Below are positions 1 through 12,686 of a stretch of DNA of 64,000 nt, piece by piece. The notes under the pieces are model-generated. The model made no database searches. It was not told the DNA's origin and saw only the letters and a program-made list of their open reading frames with translations. The stretch's first letter is position 1; every line of letters begins with the position of its first letter. The DNA is from Deinandra increscens subsp. villosa (lineage: Eukaryota; Streptophyta; Magnoliopsida; Asterales; Asteraceae): assembly GCA_039602395.1 (NCBI GenBank), contig JBCNJP010000019.1, forward strand, positions 7,208,997-7,272,996. Reading direction: 5' to 3'. The translations under genes were made by a program, and so were the position numbers.

Positions 1-260
1 TTTTTATTTATAAAACTTGGATTTAAATAACCCCAAGTTTATCAATTGGTCGACAATAATCTCAAGTTTCATAAAAAAATAATTGTTTCATCTATTGGCC
101 GGCAATAATCCTTTACATTTAACAGAAATAATAAACATAATTAGTGTTATGGATCAAAATCGTTAAAAAAATACAACCTCAGAACTTGATATGTTAAAAA
201 ATTCTTTTTTAAACTGAAATGGTAAAAATGCTAAACTACAAGAACCATAATGGTAATTTA
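1..260. mobile_element. Decayed TIR-element remnant
   Basis: AT-rich sequence with repeated units of the type TTGGCCGRCAATAATC, spaced about 45 bases apart. The same units occur at 11890-12010 and resemble the subterminal repeats of the MULE-like element at 58397-59458. No second terminus or target duplication is visible here, so this is called only as a remnant. Confidence 0.3.
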
Positions 261-1431
261 CTCAAAAATATAGAAAAGGCTTATGTGTTTTACTACATGT
301 ATTTTCTCACCTTAACTTTTTTTTGAACGAAAAAAAAAAAAAAAAAAAAAAAAAGTTAAGGTTGTATTTTTTAACCTCAGAGCTTTTGTACATTTTTTAA
401 TTATTACTTCACACATATATGTACATATATATATATATATTCTTTTCTAAATTTCAGGCCCTTAAAAAAGTCGAGTCCTAGGCGGTCGCCCTCTCCATCT
501 AGCCACAGGCTGCCCTTGTAAATTCCTCTAACCCATCATTCATATACATAACCGTTTTTTGAACCGCTATACCAACAGAAAAAAAACGATTTGTACCGAA
601 ATTGACCGGTTCGATTCACAGTCTCCAGATATTCTTCTCATTATTTCCGGTTTGGCTTCGAACCAATGCACAACCCGAAACAACAACAATTGAAATTAAC
701 ATAAAAGGAATCAAACAATCAAACATAAAAATAACCATAAAACCCTACTGTACAAACCTGAGATTTGAAGATACAACAACTCATCCAAATGTCTCAGGTT
801 AATTTTTCAAGATGTCGATCACAAGAAATCAAAGAACATACAGTCAGATCAGATCTGATGCTTGTCAAAATATATACTAATACTTGGTCCCATCAAATTT
901 GGGCTATCTTAAAAATAGTGTACAGCACCAAGATGAAGATAGATACTTCCAAGAGAATTATACGTAACATGTAAATCGTGATGACGAGAAAAGTGATCAA
1001 CGATTGAGGAGATTGAGGTGATGATGATGACTAACAAGGTGCTGATTGGCGCCATTGATGATGATCTCGAGTGTATATTCTTGTGCGTGTGAGAGAGAGA
1101 GTGCGGGTTTTAAATTTGAATCAATTGGATTGGTGTGCTTTAATTTACAGAAAAAAAAAAAAGAGAGAGGGGAGAGAACAAGTGGGGATGGATGTTGCTT
1201 TAAATTTGGTATTGTAAAAGTCGGTGTTTGAATTATGATGAAAGATGTTGACATTCCCCATTTTTAAAGAGAGATTCAAGATAAGCTTCGATGTTACCTT
1301 AAATTTTAAACAAATATATAAAAAATTTGTATTTTTCTCCTAAATAAGTATCTTTAGATTTAAATTTTATCCTTAATATAAGGATAGTTTTTTCCAAAGA
1401 CGACGAATGTGATATATGGTGTTTTTTTAAG
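261..1431. other. Intergenic, no gene recognised
   Basis: AT-rich DNA with a long A tract near 330-353 and scattered short open frames that have no codon structure or domain. The frames on both strands around 1000-1250 overlap each other and a GAGA-rich stretch, and I do not support them as genes. Confidence 0.5.
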
Positions 1432-2530
1432 AGGGCAATTGCATATATACCCCTACAAAGTTTAAAAATTGCATATATACTCAGTCTAAAAAATTAATTG
1501 CATATATCCCCCTATAAAGTTTAAAAATTGCATATATACCCAACCTAAAAATTTAATTGCATATATCCCCCCCGCAAAGTATAAAAATTGCGCATATACC
1601 CATTTTAGTTTTTTTATTAAAAATAAATATATAATAATTATTTTACTCTTAATTACTCAAATCTCATCAATTGTATATACACCATTTTATTCCAAAACCA
1701 TATAAATTACAGGCATATCCATTTATTTCTTATGCTCTTCTAGTAGTTTTTATTCATAGTTTAGTTCTTTTTTCTCAACTTTTTTTCTTCGTTTTTTAGT
1801 TTTTTTTGTTGGCCGCTTGTATAGCAATTTCCTCTACGATCAAGCGGCCACATGGAAGACCAAGAAATTTATAATACAATTAAACCAAATTATAAGTAAG
1901 AAAATATGTAAATGTCGACGGTGAAAATCCGGCATCTCGAGATCAACCATCCACAAGTTAAAAGGCACAGAAAAAATGTACAAAAGCTCGTGAAAGTAAC
2001 TGGTTAAAGTCGAGTAAAACTTTGGTACTTGTTTTTTATATTTTAAAGATTTTGACTCTCATTTTTTATTGAAACTTTTGTGTTTGTATTTTGGTACCAT
2101 AATGAATTAATATTAAAGCTTGTTTTATTTGATATTTGTTCAAGCTAGAGATAAGAAAAAAATCAAACATGAACAAAAAAAGTTGAGAACAAACGAACCA
2201 AAATATGAACGAAAAAGTTACTATAAGAGCAAAAGAAGTAAATGAGTATGCTTGTAATTTATATGATTTGAAAGAAAATGGTATATATACAATTGATGAA
2301 TTTCGAGTAAATAAGGGTTAAATAGTCATTTTATAATTTATTTTTAATAAAAAACTAAAAAGGGTATATACGCAATTTTTAAACTTTTCAGGGGGATATA
2401 TGCAATTAAATTTTTAGGTTGGGTATATATGCAATCTTTAAACTTTACAGGGGGATATATGCAATTAATTTTTTAGGCTGGGTATATATGCAATTTTTAA
2501 ACTTTGTAAGGGTATATATGCAATTGTCCC
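1432..2530. mobile_element. Non-autonomous MULE-like element with long TIRs
   Basis: The two ends are inverted copies (left tip AGGGCAATTGCATATATACC, right tip GGGACAATTGCATATATACC read on the minus strand). The inverted arms extend about 380 bases each (about 1432-1810 and 2150-2530), and the outer 180 bases of each consist of reiterated units built on TTTAAAAATTGCATATATACC. A perfect 9-bp direct repeat TTTTTTAAG flanks it (1423-1431 and 2531-2539), as expected for Mutator-type transposition. The central 350 bases contain no transposase or recognisable gene fragment. Confidence 0.8.
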
Positions 2531-2876
2531 TTTTTTAAGGTCTTTAAATTTTATAGATAAACGTGTTTTTTGATAAATTATAAAAATAAAAATAAAAATA
2601 TGTTATGTATGCAAATCCGGTAACTTAATTCTTGCTCTCTATCAGATCGAGATTGGTCGGATCATTTTAACAATCACATGTATGCAAGCTTACCTTACAC
2701 GTTGTTTTTGTGTAGGCACTCTCCCTCATTTTAAACCCAAACATCACATGCTCACATTTTCACGAGATAATATCAAATTTGTATAAGTATGGATAATAAT
2801 AATGTTTTTTTTTAATATATTTTTATTACCTTTGGAGACTCAATCCATCAAAGTAAAACAGACAGGCTAATCAATT

Positions 2877-3330
2877 TAGAGGTGTACGAAACATTTTTTT
2901 TTAAACCAACAAGTTTGGTCAATTTTGGTCAATCCTCAATTCCTCACAACAATCTACTATCATTTGTGCCTTAACGGGGTTTTTAATTGTAGACGCAATC
3001 AAAACATCCAACATTCCAACGCCTATTTATAGTAAATATGATTGGAGAAACCAGTAAAAGAACGAACATATTTGAGCTCGAACGGTAAAAAAGATGGCTA
3101 GTACAACTATATATTCCTTACTAGTGCGAACCGGTTTGAAAACCAAATTTGAAACCGATTTATGAAACCGGTGCGATTCGGAACCAATTTCTAGAGGGAG
3201 GGAGGGAGGGGAGACGAAGTGAAACTGATAGTTTGGAATTAGAACCTAAACTGGTTTGGATTTAAATTGATTTTTACACCGAGTCGGTGCTGGTTTTTAA
3301 ACCTGTAAGATTTCCCCAACTGGTTTTTTT
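2877..3330. mobile_element. Decayed hAT-like MITE remnant
   Basis: It starts TAGAGGTGTACGAAAC and soon has a GGTCAA-rich stretch, like the intact hAT-type element at 40739-41584. CCGGTTT-rich sequence follows at 3125-3330. The right terminus and target duplication are not preserved, so the right limit is approximate. Confidence 0.4.
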
Positions 3331-3800
3331 TTCACTTCCAAATAAATCTAGTTCTTATTAAAATTAATTCATGGGCTTATTTATGCTTACTTTTTTAATG
3401 GGCCGGTCGAACATTGTCATTGGGCTCAACATCTGTCTTTACTTGTTTTCTACGGAATATGTGAGCCATTTCAAGCAGTAACGGGTTGCTGGAGTGACCA
3501 AGTTGAGTTAGAAAACTTTTAAATTTAGTTTATTTCAAATCATTTGTACGTTTAGTGAGCAATAAAATTTGTTATATAAGTTACAATAATATCTACCTCT
3601 ACCTATCTATTAAACAAAACATATTAGGTTGAGTTGTCACTTAATAAGTGTGTCCACATCATCAATTGGTGATGTGGCACCCTCTAATCACACTAAGATC
3701 CTAGGTGTAATTTTGTTAATTATTTAGATTTTTTTTTAAATTACGGTTTAATGAATGTGTCTCGCGGATCCGGGTAAGATCCGGTTGATTTTTTGACCCG
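3331..3800. other. Intergenic upstream region
   Basis: No gene or complete repeat seen. It lies immediately upstream of the TATA box at 3803 and is taken as the promoter-proximal region of the putative transcription unit that follows. Confidence 0.4.
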
Positions 3801-3802
3801 AG

Positions 3803-3809
3803 TATAAAA
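3803..3809 (+). promoter_or_regulatory. TATA box of unidentified transcription unit
   Basis: TATAAAA at 3803-3809. About 30 bases downstream begins a pyrimidine-rich stretch containing TTAGGGTTTC and CTCTCTCGATCTCCGCCGGCG, which resembles a plant 5' leader. This suggests a transcription start near 3835. Confidence 0.5.
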
Positions 3810-3834
3810 CCATAATCCACGCATTCTCGGTTCA

Positions 3835-6800
3835 TTTGTTTCAAAAAAATTAGGGTTTCAAGTCGATTTCTCTCTCGATCTCCGCCGGCGATCGAGAGCT
3901 CCGCCAACGATTTCAGTGATTTCCGGTGAGTTTCCTTCGACGTAGATGTTATGTTTACGCTTAGATATCGTGTTTGATGATACGATTGTTGTTTGTTTCC
4001 GGTCGCACAATCGATTAGGGTTTCATCTCTGCTTCTCTCGCCACACGAGCATCACTTATCAGACTTCGATCGGATCTTCAACATCGTAAGTATCTTACTC
4101 CAAATCAATGTACAGATCTGTCTTATTTTCATATTCTGGTAACAGTCGTTGTTGAATTTTTATCAATCGTTACTTTTTTAGGGTTTTGATATAGATTCTA
4201 TTTTGTAGGGTTTTTAATCGATTCTTCATATTGAATCTTAACTGATGATTGTTTTAATTTAAAACTGTTTAAGTGATTGAAAACGATTGTTCATGTAACT
4301 GTTTTGATTCTGTATGGATTCTTCTAATCAATTGTTCAAATCCAAGAACAAAGTAAGTGATTTCGATTCAAGCATCTTCGTAAACGGTGATTTCAATCAC
4401 GTTTTTAGGTTTTAGGGTTTTTTAATCGGTTATCTTGTCTGATAAGTTATACGGTTTTTTCTTGATTCAAGCATCTTCATAATTGGACTATGGTTATTTC
4501 TCAATTCTTATATTGAAGTTCGATTTTTTGTTTTAGATTCTCATTTACGTGGAATGTGTTTCGGTTTTCTGAAGCTAATATTTTGTTTCCTTTTTAATTC
4601 TGATTTACAAGGGTAAGATGTGTTCTGTTTGAGGAGAGTTTCTGAAATCCACACAAATGGTTAACATTTCTCCAAGAAGAAAGGCAGAGGTAATTCATAA
4701 ATTTCCCTTCACCTAGATTATTGACCTGCTTATCTTTGATTAGTAGTTTTTTTATCTTACTCTTGATTTCTTTTTGTACCTCATGTTAATTTTTGTTGTT
4801 GATTTGCATCCTGTTATTGTTTTTCAGATTTTACATATGTCCGTATGCGCTACAAGTGTGTGTTCATATACTGATTCTAGAATCGGTGCTTTTAATTCTT
4901 CTGTATAAGGATTACCAAAGCGACCATAATTTCTCTAACACTACCTGTTCCCCAAACGGAGTTGTATGTTTCTCTCCCTCCCTCTCTCCCTATATATGCA
5001 TTTGGGTATAATTTGTGAATGGATTTATGGTTGGTAACATGCTGCCTAAGATAATTGTGGTTTTCTTTTCTTGACATCTTAGATTGTTCACTTTCAAGCT
5101 GATATTGGTTTTATTTTCATAACTCTTAGATGTTGGTTTCTAAAACAGTTTTTGTTTTAGGCAAGTTCTCGGGTTAAAATCTCTAATGTTTTACTATCTT
5201 TGTCTAATTATATTGAAATCGATGTTGTTTGTGGTACTGTCTGTCTTAGTGTCGCTGCATTCTTTGGAAATCTATGAGTTTAGGATCTAATGCCAGCTTA
5301 CCTGTTTGTTTTTTTAATATTTATTGTCATTAGTTTCAATAACCTTTTGTGATGTAACAACATCATCCCAGCTTTAGACATGTTAATTTAAATTGTTTTT
5401 AGGTGTTAACATGTTAGATAATTTCTGGCTTATTTTTTCCCCTAAATTCAAAAATAAAAAATCACACACATCCCCTATCAGTTTCTAAGTGTATACCATA
5501 TCCTATAATTTGATGTCGCAAGAATTTAATTTCGTAGGGATGTTAAAAATTATTTCATTTCTGGAGGTTTATTTTCAGGTAGTATTAAATGGAGCATGAT
5601 TTGATTGATTAGGAGCTTATTTTAATTGGGATTAGAATCTTCAATGCTTTAGTTAATTGCTGTTCTTGGTTGTCATTTGGTTTTCTAAATGGAACTTAAT
5701 TTTGTTTTTGGCCAAATCATATCTGCTTGAATAGGCTCTAAGAAATTCTACAAATTTGGATGGAAGAAAAAAGAAAGAAATGTCTGCCTCTTTTAGGAAA
5801 TTGTATGTTGCTTTGGTTGTCCTTTTTATTGAAAGAATCTCTTTAAACTGCAACTCAGTAGTTAACGTACAAGTTAGGTTACCTTCAAGGTTACAAATTA
5901 AGTTTCTTTGCTTCTAATAACTCTAAATCAGAGTTTGTGTCCTGGTATATGACTATTGTAGATTTAGTTTGATAAATCCTTAATCTTGGATCTTAAAGTT
6001 GTTTACTACAAGTGCAAATTGAGGATATAAGTGTTGTAGATTAGGTTTGATGACATCTTCAATGACTGTTGTTTAGTTTTGTCATAATTTGGAATCTCTT
6101 ATCAATCAATTTGGATGTAATACCATACCTAAAATCTTCACACATGCAATATAGAATATAGTGTTTAAAATGGATTCTTACATATAATAATATATACTAT
6201 GGAAGCTTTCATCAGCCCAACTATGTGAATAATTTGGTGAATTATGGTCATATATATGCTTCCCAGGTCCATTTGCTAGATACAATTATACAAATCATTA
6301 CCTATAGTATTATCTAAATGATACAAACCAATATTATCTAGATGATCATAGTGCAGTGAGCATAAAAATTAAAGAGCAACAATGCTTAATTGCTGTAATA
6401 TATACTAAATTAGAGTTTGTGTGCTTAATTGTTGTATGTAATAATGTACAGACCTTGCAGAGAGTGACCCAAAGCAGAAGCATCCTTCCGAGTAGCGGTT
6501 TGATGAGGCGGCGGGAAGGGACAAAGCCATAATCTCTTGGACATGTAAAAGTGTTGCAAGTATAGATTTGGTTAGAAGTACGCTGGCTTTTGTAAGAATT
6601 GTTTGAAGAACAATCTCTGCTTTTGTAAGAAGAAGGCTACTGACTACTTTGTTCAAATGTCGCAGCAAAAACAAGCCTTCTTTTGAGCCGGCAAAAGAGA
6701 CCCATGTAATGCTTTTGTAAACTCCTGTTGTGTGATACGGTTTCTTTGCCGTTTTTAATTATGTAATGTTTAGTAGTATATGAATGGCATGTTCCTGTGT
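3835..6800 (+). other. Unidentified multi-exon transcription unit
   Basis: I do not recognise the product. The region has the texture of a plant gene: a TATA box, a leader with a telo-box-like AGGGTTT, strong donor-like sites (GTAAGTATC at 4086, GTAAGTG near 4353, GTAATTC near 4689), T-rich introns and an acceptor TTTTTCAG near 4828. Short possible coding starts are ATGGATTCTTCTAATC at 4314 (13 codons up to a donor) and ATGGTTAACATTTCTCC at 4657 (11 codons up to a donor). A terminal exon may begin after ACAG near 6451. I could not join these into one convincing frame: the exon at 4829-4964 is fully open only in the phase that the preceding candidate does not supply. It may be a non-coding RNA, a small-protein gene or a decayed gene. 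Exon limits and the 3' end are approximate. Confidence 0.35.
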
Positions 6801-7440
6801 AAAACAAAACTGATGCAACAATTCTGCTTGAAACTTTGGTAAATTTCTATCCTACACGGTTGCTACGGCGTTGTATTTACGTCATATTTAGTGCTATATG
6901 CACAACGTCTTTCTCACATTTTCGTATTCTTAAGCAATGATTCATATATGAAGGATTTGATGCCAAAATACCCAGTCCGTCCATTTAATATATCAGCAAA
7001 CTGTGGTTCCAAATACAAACTTTTTATTCATGTGAATTTTTATAAAGACCATGTTTACAGATGTAAAGGTGCTATGGCTTATACAGATAAGTAAAATTGT
7101 ACTTTAAAAAGTCAAGCCTTGGAGCCAATTATTTAAACTCAATTGAGGGAGATATGAACACCTAACACATATTCTATTCAAATAGCTATTAAATCGTTAA
7201 ACAACGCCTAAGAGCAAGAAAACTTTCAAGCGAACTAACGTACACTAGCATAATTCAAATATCACTAAACATAAATACTTCGATTATACATGATAATAAC
7301 AGAGAAAACAAAAAAAAATGGCTCTATCAATGTTGTTTTGTTTCATTTTCTAAGCAAATTAAACTCAAATCACAAACAATACTTTGGGTGTTTATTTTGA
7401 ATTTAGTTTTATATTATATTTTATTTCATATTTTTTATAT
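6801..7440. other. Intergenic, nothing recognised
   Basis: AT-rich sequence with no coding signature, RNA gene or paired repeat ends that I can see. Confidence 0.45.
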
Positions 7441-7478
7441 TACGAACTTGGGTATTTACCCGGGTTATTGACTATTTA
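7441..7478 (+). mobile_element. Possible Helitron 3'-end relic
   Basis: GGGTATTTACCCGGGTTATT resembles the hairpin of the Helitron-type terminus at 9754-9782. Here the stem is imperfect and the end reads CTAT rather than CTRR, so it is probably a degenerate or unrelated copy. Confidence 0.25.
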
Positions 7479-8174
7479 TTTATAAAAACATGAGTTCTAT
7501 ATAAATTGTCTCTTTTTTTTTTAACATTACTCTTTTTTAATATTTGCTTCCTTTTTATTTTTATCTCTTATTCATTTTAGCTTTTATTTCCAATTTTATG
7601 TTATATTTCATTTCATTTATATTAGTTTAAGCATCAAGAGGCCAGTTAACCAAAGAGGATTAGAAAGAAAAAATTAGATTAAGAGTATTGCGTAGGAAGA
7701 TAAGGTAGATAACTTTTAGATTTGATTTTTTTAGGATGAAGATTTTGAAGGTTAAGATTTTTTGTTGAGATGAAGATGAAGATGAGAAATGGAGGATGAA
7801 CATGAAGTTGAGATGAAGGGAGAGAATAGAATGTGTCATGTAGTTTAGGGTAATTTTTTGTTTTTTTTTAGTTTAAGGTTAAGTTTATAATTTTTAAAAA
7901 GCTAACAAATATTCTTAACGCACGTAAGTAGAAAGGACCTAAACCTGTTGATTAAAAAGACTTTCTCAAATTTGGAATTGTTATTGACTTTTTTTTATAT
8001 TATGAAAATTTATTTTAAAAAATGTGAATTATTAATAAAGTTAGAAAACTCAATTAATAAAATTAAATTTATACTTAAATTTAAAGTTGAATTTTAAAAT
8101 ATAAATAAGTAACTAACTTATTTGCTAAATTTATACAATTTAAAGTTGACTATCTGCATTAATAATTTTTTTTA

Positions 8175-8266
8175 ATCTGAAACGTCAATTAGTAAATCGA
8201 ATTTATAGTTGAATTTTGAAATCTGAAACGTCAATTAGTAAATCGAATTTATAGTTGAATTTTGAA
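8175..8266. repeat. 46-bp tandem duplication
   Basis: Two adjacent 46-base units (8175-8220 and 8221-8266) that look identical, each beginning ATCTGAAACGTCAATTAG. They lie in a very AT-rich stretch (about 7.4-9.7 kb) in which I see no gene. Confidence 0.85.
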
Positions 8267-9739
8267 AATATGGTTTACTAACTAAATTAGTTGCTAAAAT
8301 TATGCAAATTAACATTTAATATTGAAATCCATTAATCAAAATTTTTAATTTTTCAAATTAACTTTATTAATTTTAGCAAGTCTGAAAATATATATTTTTG
8401 TTTATATACTATGAATTTTTAAATAGATTCTGTTACAAATTAATTCAAATATTAATATTTAACTTCCATTTTAGCAACTTTTAATATCAATTGAGTTTTA
8501 AATTTATTAATTTCCATAGTAAAAAATTTAACTTTTCAACTTAGTTTATTAGTTTTAGCAAGTTTTAAAATATACGTTTTTGTTTATATTTAATTGGCAT
8601 TTATTATTTCAATTTTTAAATTAATTTGTTACTAATTAATTTGAATGTTAATACTTAATTTTCATAATTTTAGTAACTTTTAATTACAACTGAATTTCTA
8701 ATTTATTAATTTCCATATACGATTTACAAATTTACTTACTAATTTTAAAACTACATTTGATTGCAAATTAATCGAGATTCAATCCTTCAAGGTTCAAGGG
8801 CTTCAACTTTTGTTTCTAACCCATGTTTTCTATTTTGAACGATTCTTAAAGTTCAGATATAGGAGATTGACGATTCAAGGTTTTTTTTTTTTTTTTGCTT
8901 TAGATTGAAATTAGTCTTTTGAAATAGTAAATAAGAGATCTGTAAGTTTGAAACCCATGACTATATATGGAAGTCAAGAAGTTATACAAAGGATATAAAA
9001 GCTTAAAACTCAATTATATTGTGTTTAAAAAAAATAAACATAAAGAACAGAAGTATGTAGTGTTTTCTTTCAACTCCAACTTTTCGACATAGGAAACTCA
9101 CAAAACTGAGCACTACATGCTATCAAATTACATTATAGTTTCTTTAATCTTCAAGCAATTCACAAAAGAGAATTAGGTTTCCAAATATTTTGGGTGTTTT
9201 TCAATGGCGGTTCATCATTTATGTTTTAGTGGGTGCAACCCATTCTTTCTATAGGAGATGACTAAATAAACAAAGAGGACAATGAAGAATTCCGTCAATG
9301 TCTCAAGCCAAAATTGCAGGTAACCATCTTTGATTTTGGTTAACTAATTTTGGTTTTCTCATAAATGTTGTCTTTTCTTTTCTTTCAATTTGAATCACTA
9401 AATAGTTTTAGTTGAATGTTTCTTCTCTGTGTAAGAGTCAGAAACATCAACTTTGTTGATTTGACTCTCTTCTTATGCAACAACCATTAACAGGAGTTTG
9501 GAGTTTGACTGTTTGTCGTGTGTTTAATTGAATATTTAAGGACAGAATATACGCATAAGAGATTATTGAGAAGAAAGTAGTGAATATTAAAAAGTTGAAG
9601 ACAACCAACAAGTGTGTGCCACGTGCTTTTGAGAACAAGAAGTGTAATGTCTTCTCAATTTTGTAATTGTTATTGAATTTTGTTATTATTATTGAATACT
9701 GTTTTACCGATAAGAATTTTTGTATAGTATATATATATA

Positions 9740-9782
9740 TTTTAGGTTTTAGCCCCGGGTATTTACCCGGGTAAGTGGCTAG
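9740..9782 (+). mobile_element. Helitron-like 3' terminus
   Basis: An 18-base palindrome CCCGGGTATTTACCCGGG (9754-9771) is followed 11 bases later by CTAG and then T. That matches the Helitron 3' rule (hairpin, short spacer, CTRR, insertion before T). The AT-rich DNA upstream, perhaps from about 7.5 kb, would be the element body. No 5' TC terminus is certain and no Rep/helicase coding is present, so at most this is a non-autonomous Helitron. Confidence 0.45.
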
Positions 9783-9959
9783 TAAGTGATAAAACAAGAC
9801 GAATATTGTGATAATGATACAGAATCACCCACCTCAGATGCACTATGACCCCAAACGGGTATACAAAATTACAGCTTAACTGTAACTCTAAAACTCAACA
9901 AGCAACGCTTTTCTATGCTAAACACATGGTTGATAGTTACATACAAAACACATTGATGT
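9783..9959. other. Intergenic, nothing recognised
   Basis: Short AT-rich interval between the Helitron-like end and the LTR-retroelement remnant. Confidence 0.4.
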
Positions 9960-10560
9960 CGATATTGAAGAACCAGGACCTGATCCGTCTGAACCGCATA
10001 CGGATCATATAAAAGACCCATGAGCCGGTACAAGGCCCATTCGGAAATCCGAGACCCGTCCCCATTAGGTTTAAGATTTTAATAAATCTTTTATATTAAT
10101 TTTTTATATAGTATTTGGTTTCTTTATTTAACTTTGATTCCTTTATTCTATTTAAGAACTTTTATGATGAATAACTTGGGGAGTTGATTTTTATTTAAAT
10201 ATAAGTTTTTTTTAAAGGATTTTTCCAAGAACCCTAGGTCGCCAGTTTTAGCTAGCCAGATTATCATCGGATTCTTCAATCGGGTGTGTTATCTTTCACC
10301 ACGTTATCAAGTGGTATCAGAGCACAGTCTGATTACCATGGGAGATTACCGACAACACGATCATTTCACCCCGCAAATACAACGCCAAAGGCAACAGGGA
10401 ACATCATCGTGTTCCGTAGGATGTAGAAAAGATCAAGCGACTCCAACGACAAGTTTGAGACCTCAAGTTACAACAAGAAATCTGACGACGCAAGGAGGTT
10501 GATCGCAGGAGGCCCTCTCCTACGATGAGACTAAACGGTGCTTGTGTTCCATCTTAGCCT
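9960..10560 (+). mobile_element. LTR-retrotransposon remnant (LTR, PBS, start of gag)
   Basis: The plus strand carries a primer-binding site TGGTATCAGAGC (10312-10323). Upstream is about 300 bases of AT-rich LTR-like DNA. Downstream, a short open frame from ATGGGAGATTACCG (10338) is rich in Gln and Arg, like the start of a gag region, and stops after about 55 codons. No protease, integrase or RT follows, so this is a truncated or deleted element. A short frame around 9965-10020 reads like the end of a coding region but is not identifiable. Confidence 0.5.
10312..10323 (+). other. Retroelement primer-binding site (tRNA-Met type)
   Basis: TGGTATCAGAGC matches the complement of the initiator tRNA-Met 3' end used by many plant LTR retrotransposons. 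It marks the boundary between LTR and internal region of the surrounding remnant. Confidence 0.7.
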
Positions 10561-11889
10561 CTACATGGTTCCTATTGTAGCAACCAAAAATTAAGCCATA
10601 AAATCCGAATTTTATTATCTTTAATTTGAATACAGTACTGGTATTTAAAGAAAAAAAACAACATATCATGTAATGGTGCGTTTTATATTCAAGTTGTTAC
10701 ATATTAATTCTTTGTTAAGCACCAATATGTTGATAAATTAATCTGCTCTATACTGTTAGTGATATTTAGTAGGTTATGAAAAAAATAATGTATTAAAAAC
10801 GATGTAATTAATCTAAACTTGAGACTTAAGAGTGAATCTAATTTCAGTGTTACATATTATTATCAGTGAATATAAATAATTTGATGATCCATCACCATAA
10901 TATGTTTGTTTATTTTGGTGGGCTGGAACTAAATATTGTAAATAACTAAACGGATTGGGCCGTCACGAAACAAGAATAAAAGAAAAACGTGGGATTTATG
11001 CAAAGGGGGGGTTCACGCAATACTGTAAAAGTGTAAAACTGTTGACGGCAGAAAAGGAGGACAAAAGGCCTTTTTGATGCGTTCGTTGAGTGAAGAAGAA
11101 GCAAAGACCAGTTTGACATGGTGACTTGTAATTGTTTATATCAATTATTTTGTAGATCGAACTAACTATTTTAGTCGGTTTATTTGGATGAAAATTGTGT
11201 GATGATACGTTTTGATTTCTTTGTTATGATAATTAGCTAATTTACTTGTGATCATATCTAAATGTAAGGTTAGTGTAGAATTTACATGTTTTTTTTTTTG
11301 TGTGTGTGTGTGTTATGAGACTGAGAGTACGTTCAATCATTTGGTTTGGTGATTGAGTAACAATCCGTTGGTTTATTTACCTAATTACATATTCGCTTTT
11401 GTTGATTTTGATATCGCTTACTATTTAACCAGATCCTTATTTAAGTAGTAATTGATTTTAATTTTGCCAATCCACTTGCACTAAAACAACATCTTAGCTG
11501 GTGCCCTTATTTGAGTTTCGGGCTGTAAAGTAGCAATGTGGGTTTGCTTGGTCTTGCTGTTTTGTGTAAGTAGTTTATGATAAAGCTATAATCGTCTTAT
11601 ATTTATGTATCGGTAATGGTTTCTTAAGAATTAAGCAAATTTCAAGTTATTCATTGCTAACTTGAACCTTATATGATCATACTTTTATTTATTATTTCAA
11701 AACTTGGTTTTCATTTAAGTTCACAGTTTTTTTTTTGAACGGCTAAATCTTTCTACTTCTAACTCCATAAATCCAAAAACTGTAATGCCTGGATAACCAG
11801 CCTCAAAGCCTCCACCTCCCTACAAGGCTCCAGCAATTCTAAGTAATCTACCTATTCTAATAAGTAACTATTAACGACATTAGTTTTTT
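10561..11889. other. Intergenic with a possible retroposon tail
   Basis: No gene recognised. Near 11727-11850 the plus strand reads TTTTTTTTTGAACGGC. On the minus strand that is a GCCGTTC plus poly-A tail, the same ending as the SINE at 34014-34262, so a minus-strand SINE or SINE-like retroposon may end here. No promoter boxes or target duplication were resolved. Confidence 0.3.
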
Positions 11890-12010
11890 TTTATAAAACC
11901 TAGATTTAAATAATCATTAATTGGCCGACAATAATCTCAAGTTTCATCAATTGGCCGATAATAATCTCAAGTTTAATTAAAAAAACTAGCGTTGTTAAGT
12001 TTTTGTTAGT
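11890..12010. mobile_element. TIR-element remnant with TTGGCCGAYAATAATC units
   Basis: Two adjacent units containing TTGGCCGAYAATAATCTCAA, like those at 1-130 and related to the subterminal repeats of the element at 58397-59458. Only one end is present. Confidence 0.35.
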
Positions 12011-12382
12011 CAAGGATCGTTGTAGGAATATAGGTTAAAAGTTCGGCTCTGTAATTTACTCAAATTATATTGATATATACGCTAAATTTTGTGAGAATCC
12101 GCGAGAACAATCAATTTTTTTTAAGATGTTATATTTATATAATAGTTATACCAACACATGTATTTCACATAATCTTATTAAACATATTATAAAAAAATGT
12201 AATTTTTTTAAACATACACCTGTCAAATAAGAGATAATGAATTTAAAATCACAAATAACAAATACTGAAGATTTAAGAATTATATTACATAAACAAATGA
12301 GCGTTTGCATTCGATGTGCTACCGGTGAACTTTGAAATAAGATGTATATATAGATAAAAAAAATTGAGTTTATTGTTCTTGT

Positions 12383-12487
12383 GACATGTTTGAATTTATG
12401 TATTTTACTTGGTAGACTTTCTTTCGTTGTAAGGGACATGTTTGAATTTTATGTATTTTACTTATTAGACTTTCTTTCATTGTAAGA
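12383..12487. repeat. 52-bp imperfect tandem duplication
   Basis: Two adjacent units (12383-12434 and 12435-12487) beginning GACATGTTTGAATTT and ending with a TTTCTTTC-TTGTAAG stretch. They differ by a few substitutions and one inserted T. Confidence 0.75.
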
Positions 12488-12686
12488 ATGGCGCTTTTTG
12501 TTATGTTTTGATATATACGTATATATAAACTATATGTTCTGGTTTAGGTGTGATACATAGTTATATAAATTAATGTGTAGTAAATAAACTCAAATTATTG
12601 CTACCAATATAAAATCAAAACCGAAAGTAAATTAACTTTATTTCAAATCGATTGTGCGTTTAATAATGTGACAAGGGTCTAGAATC

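Noticed and set aside
997..1254. Overlapping short open frames on both strands
   Set aside because: Low-complexity GAGA-rich and A-rich sequence, with no domain and no gene structure.
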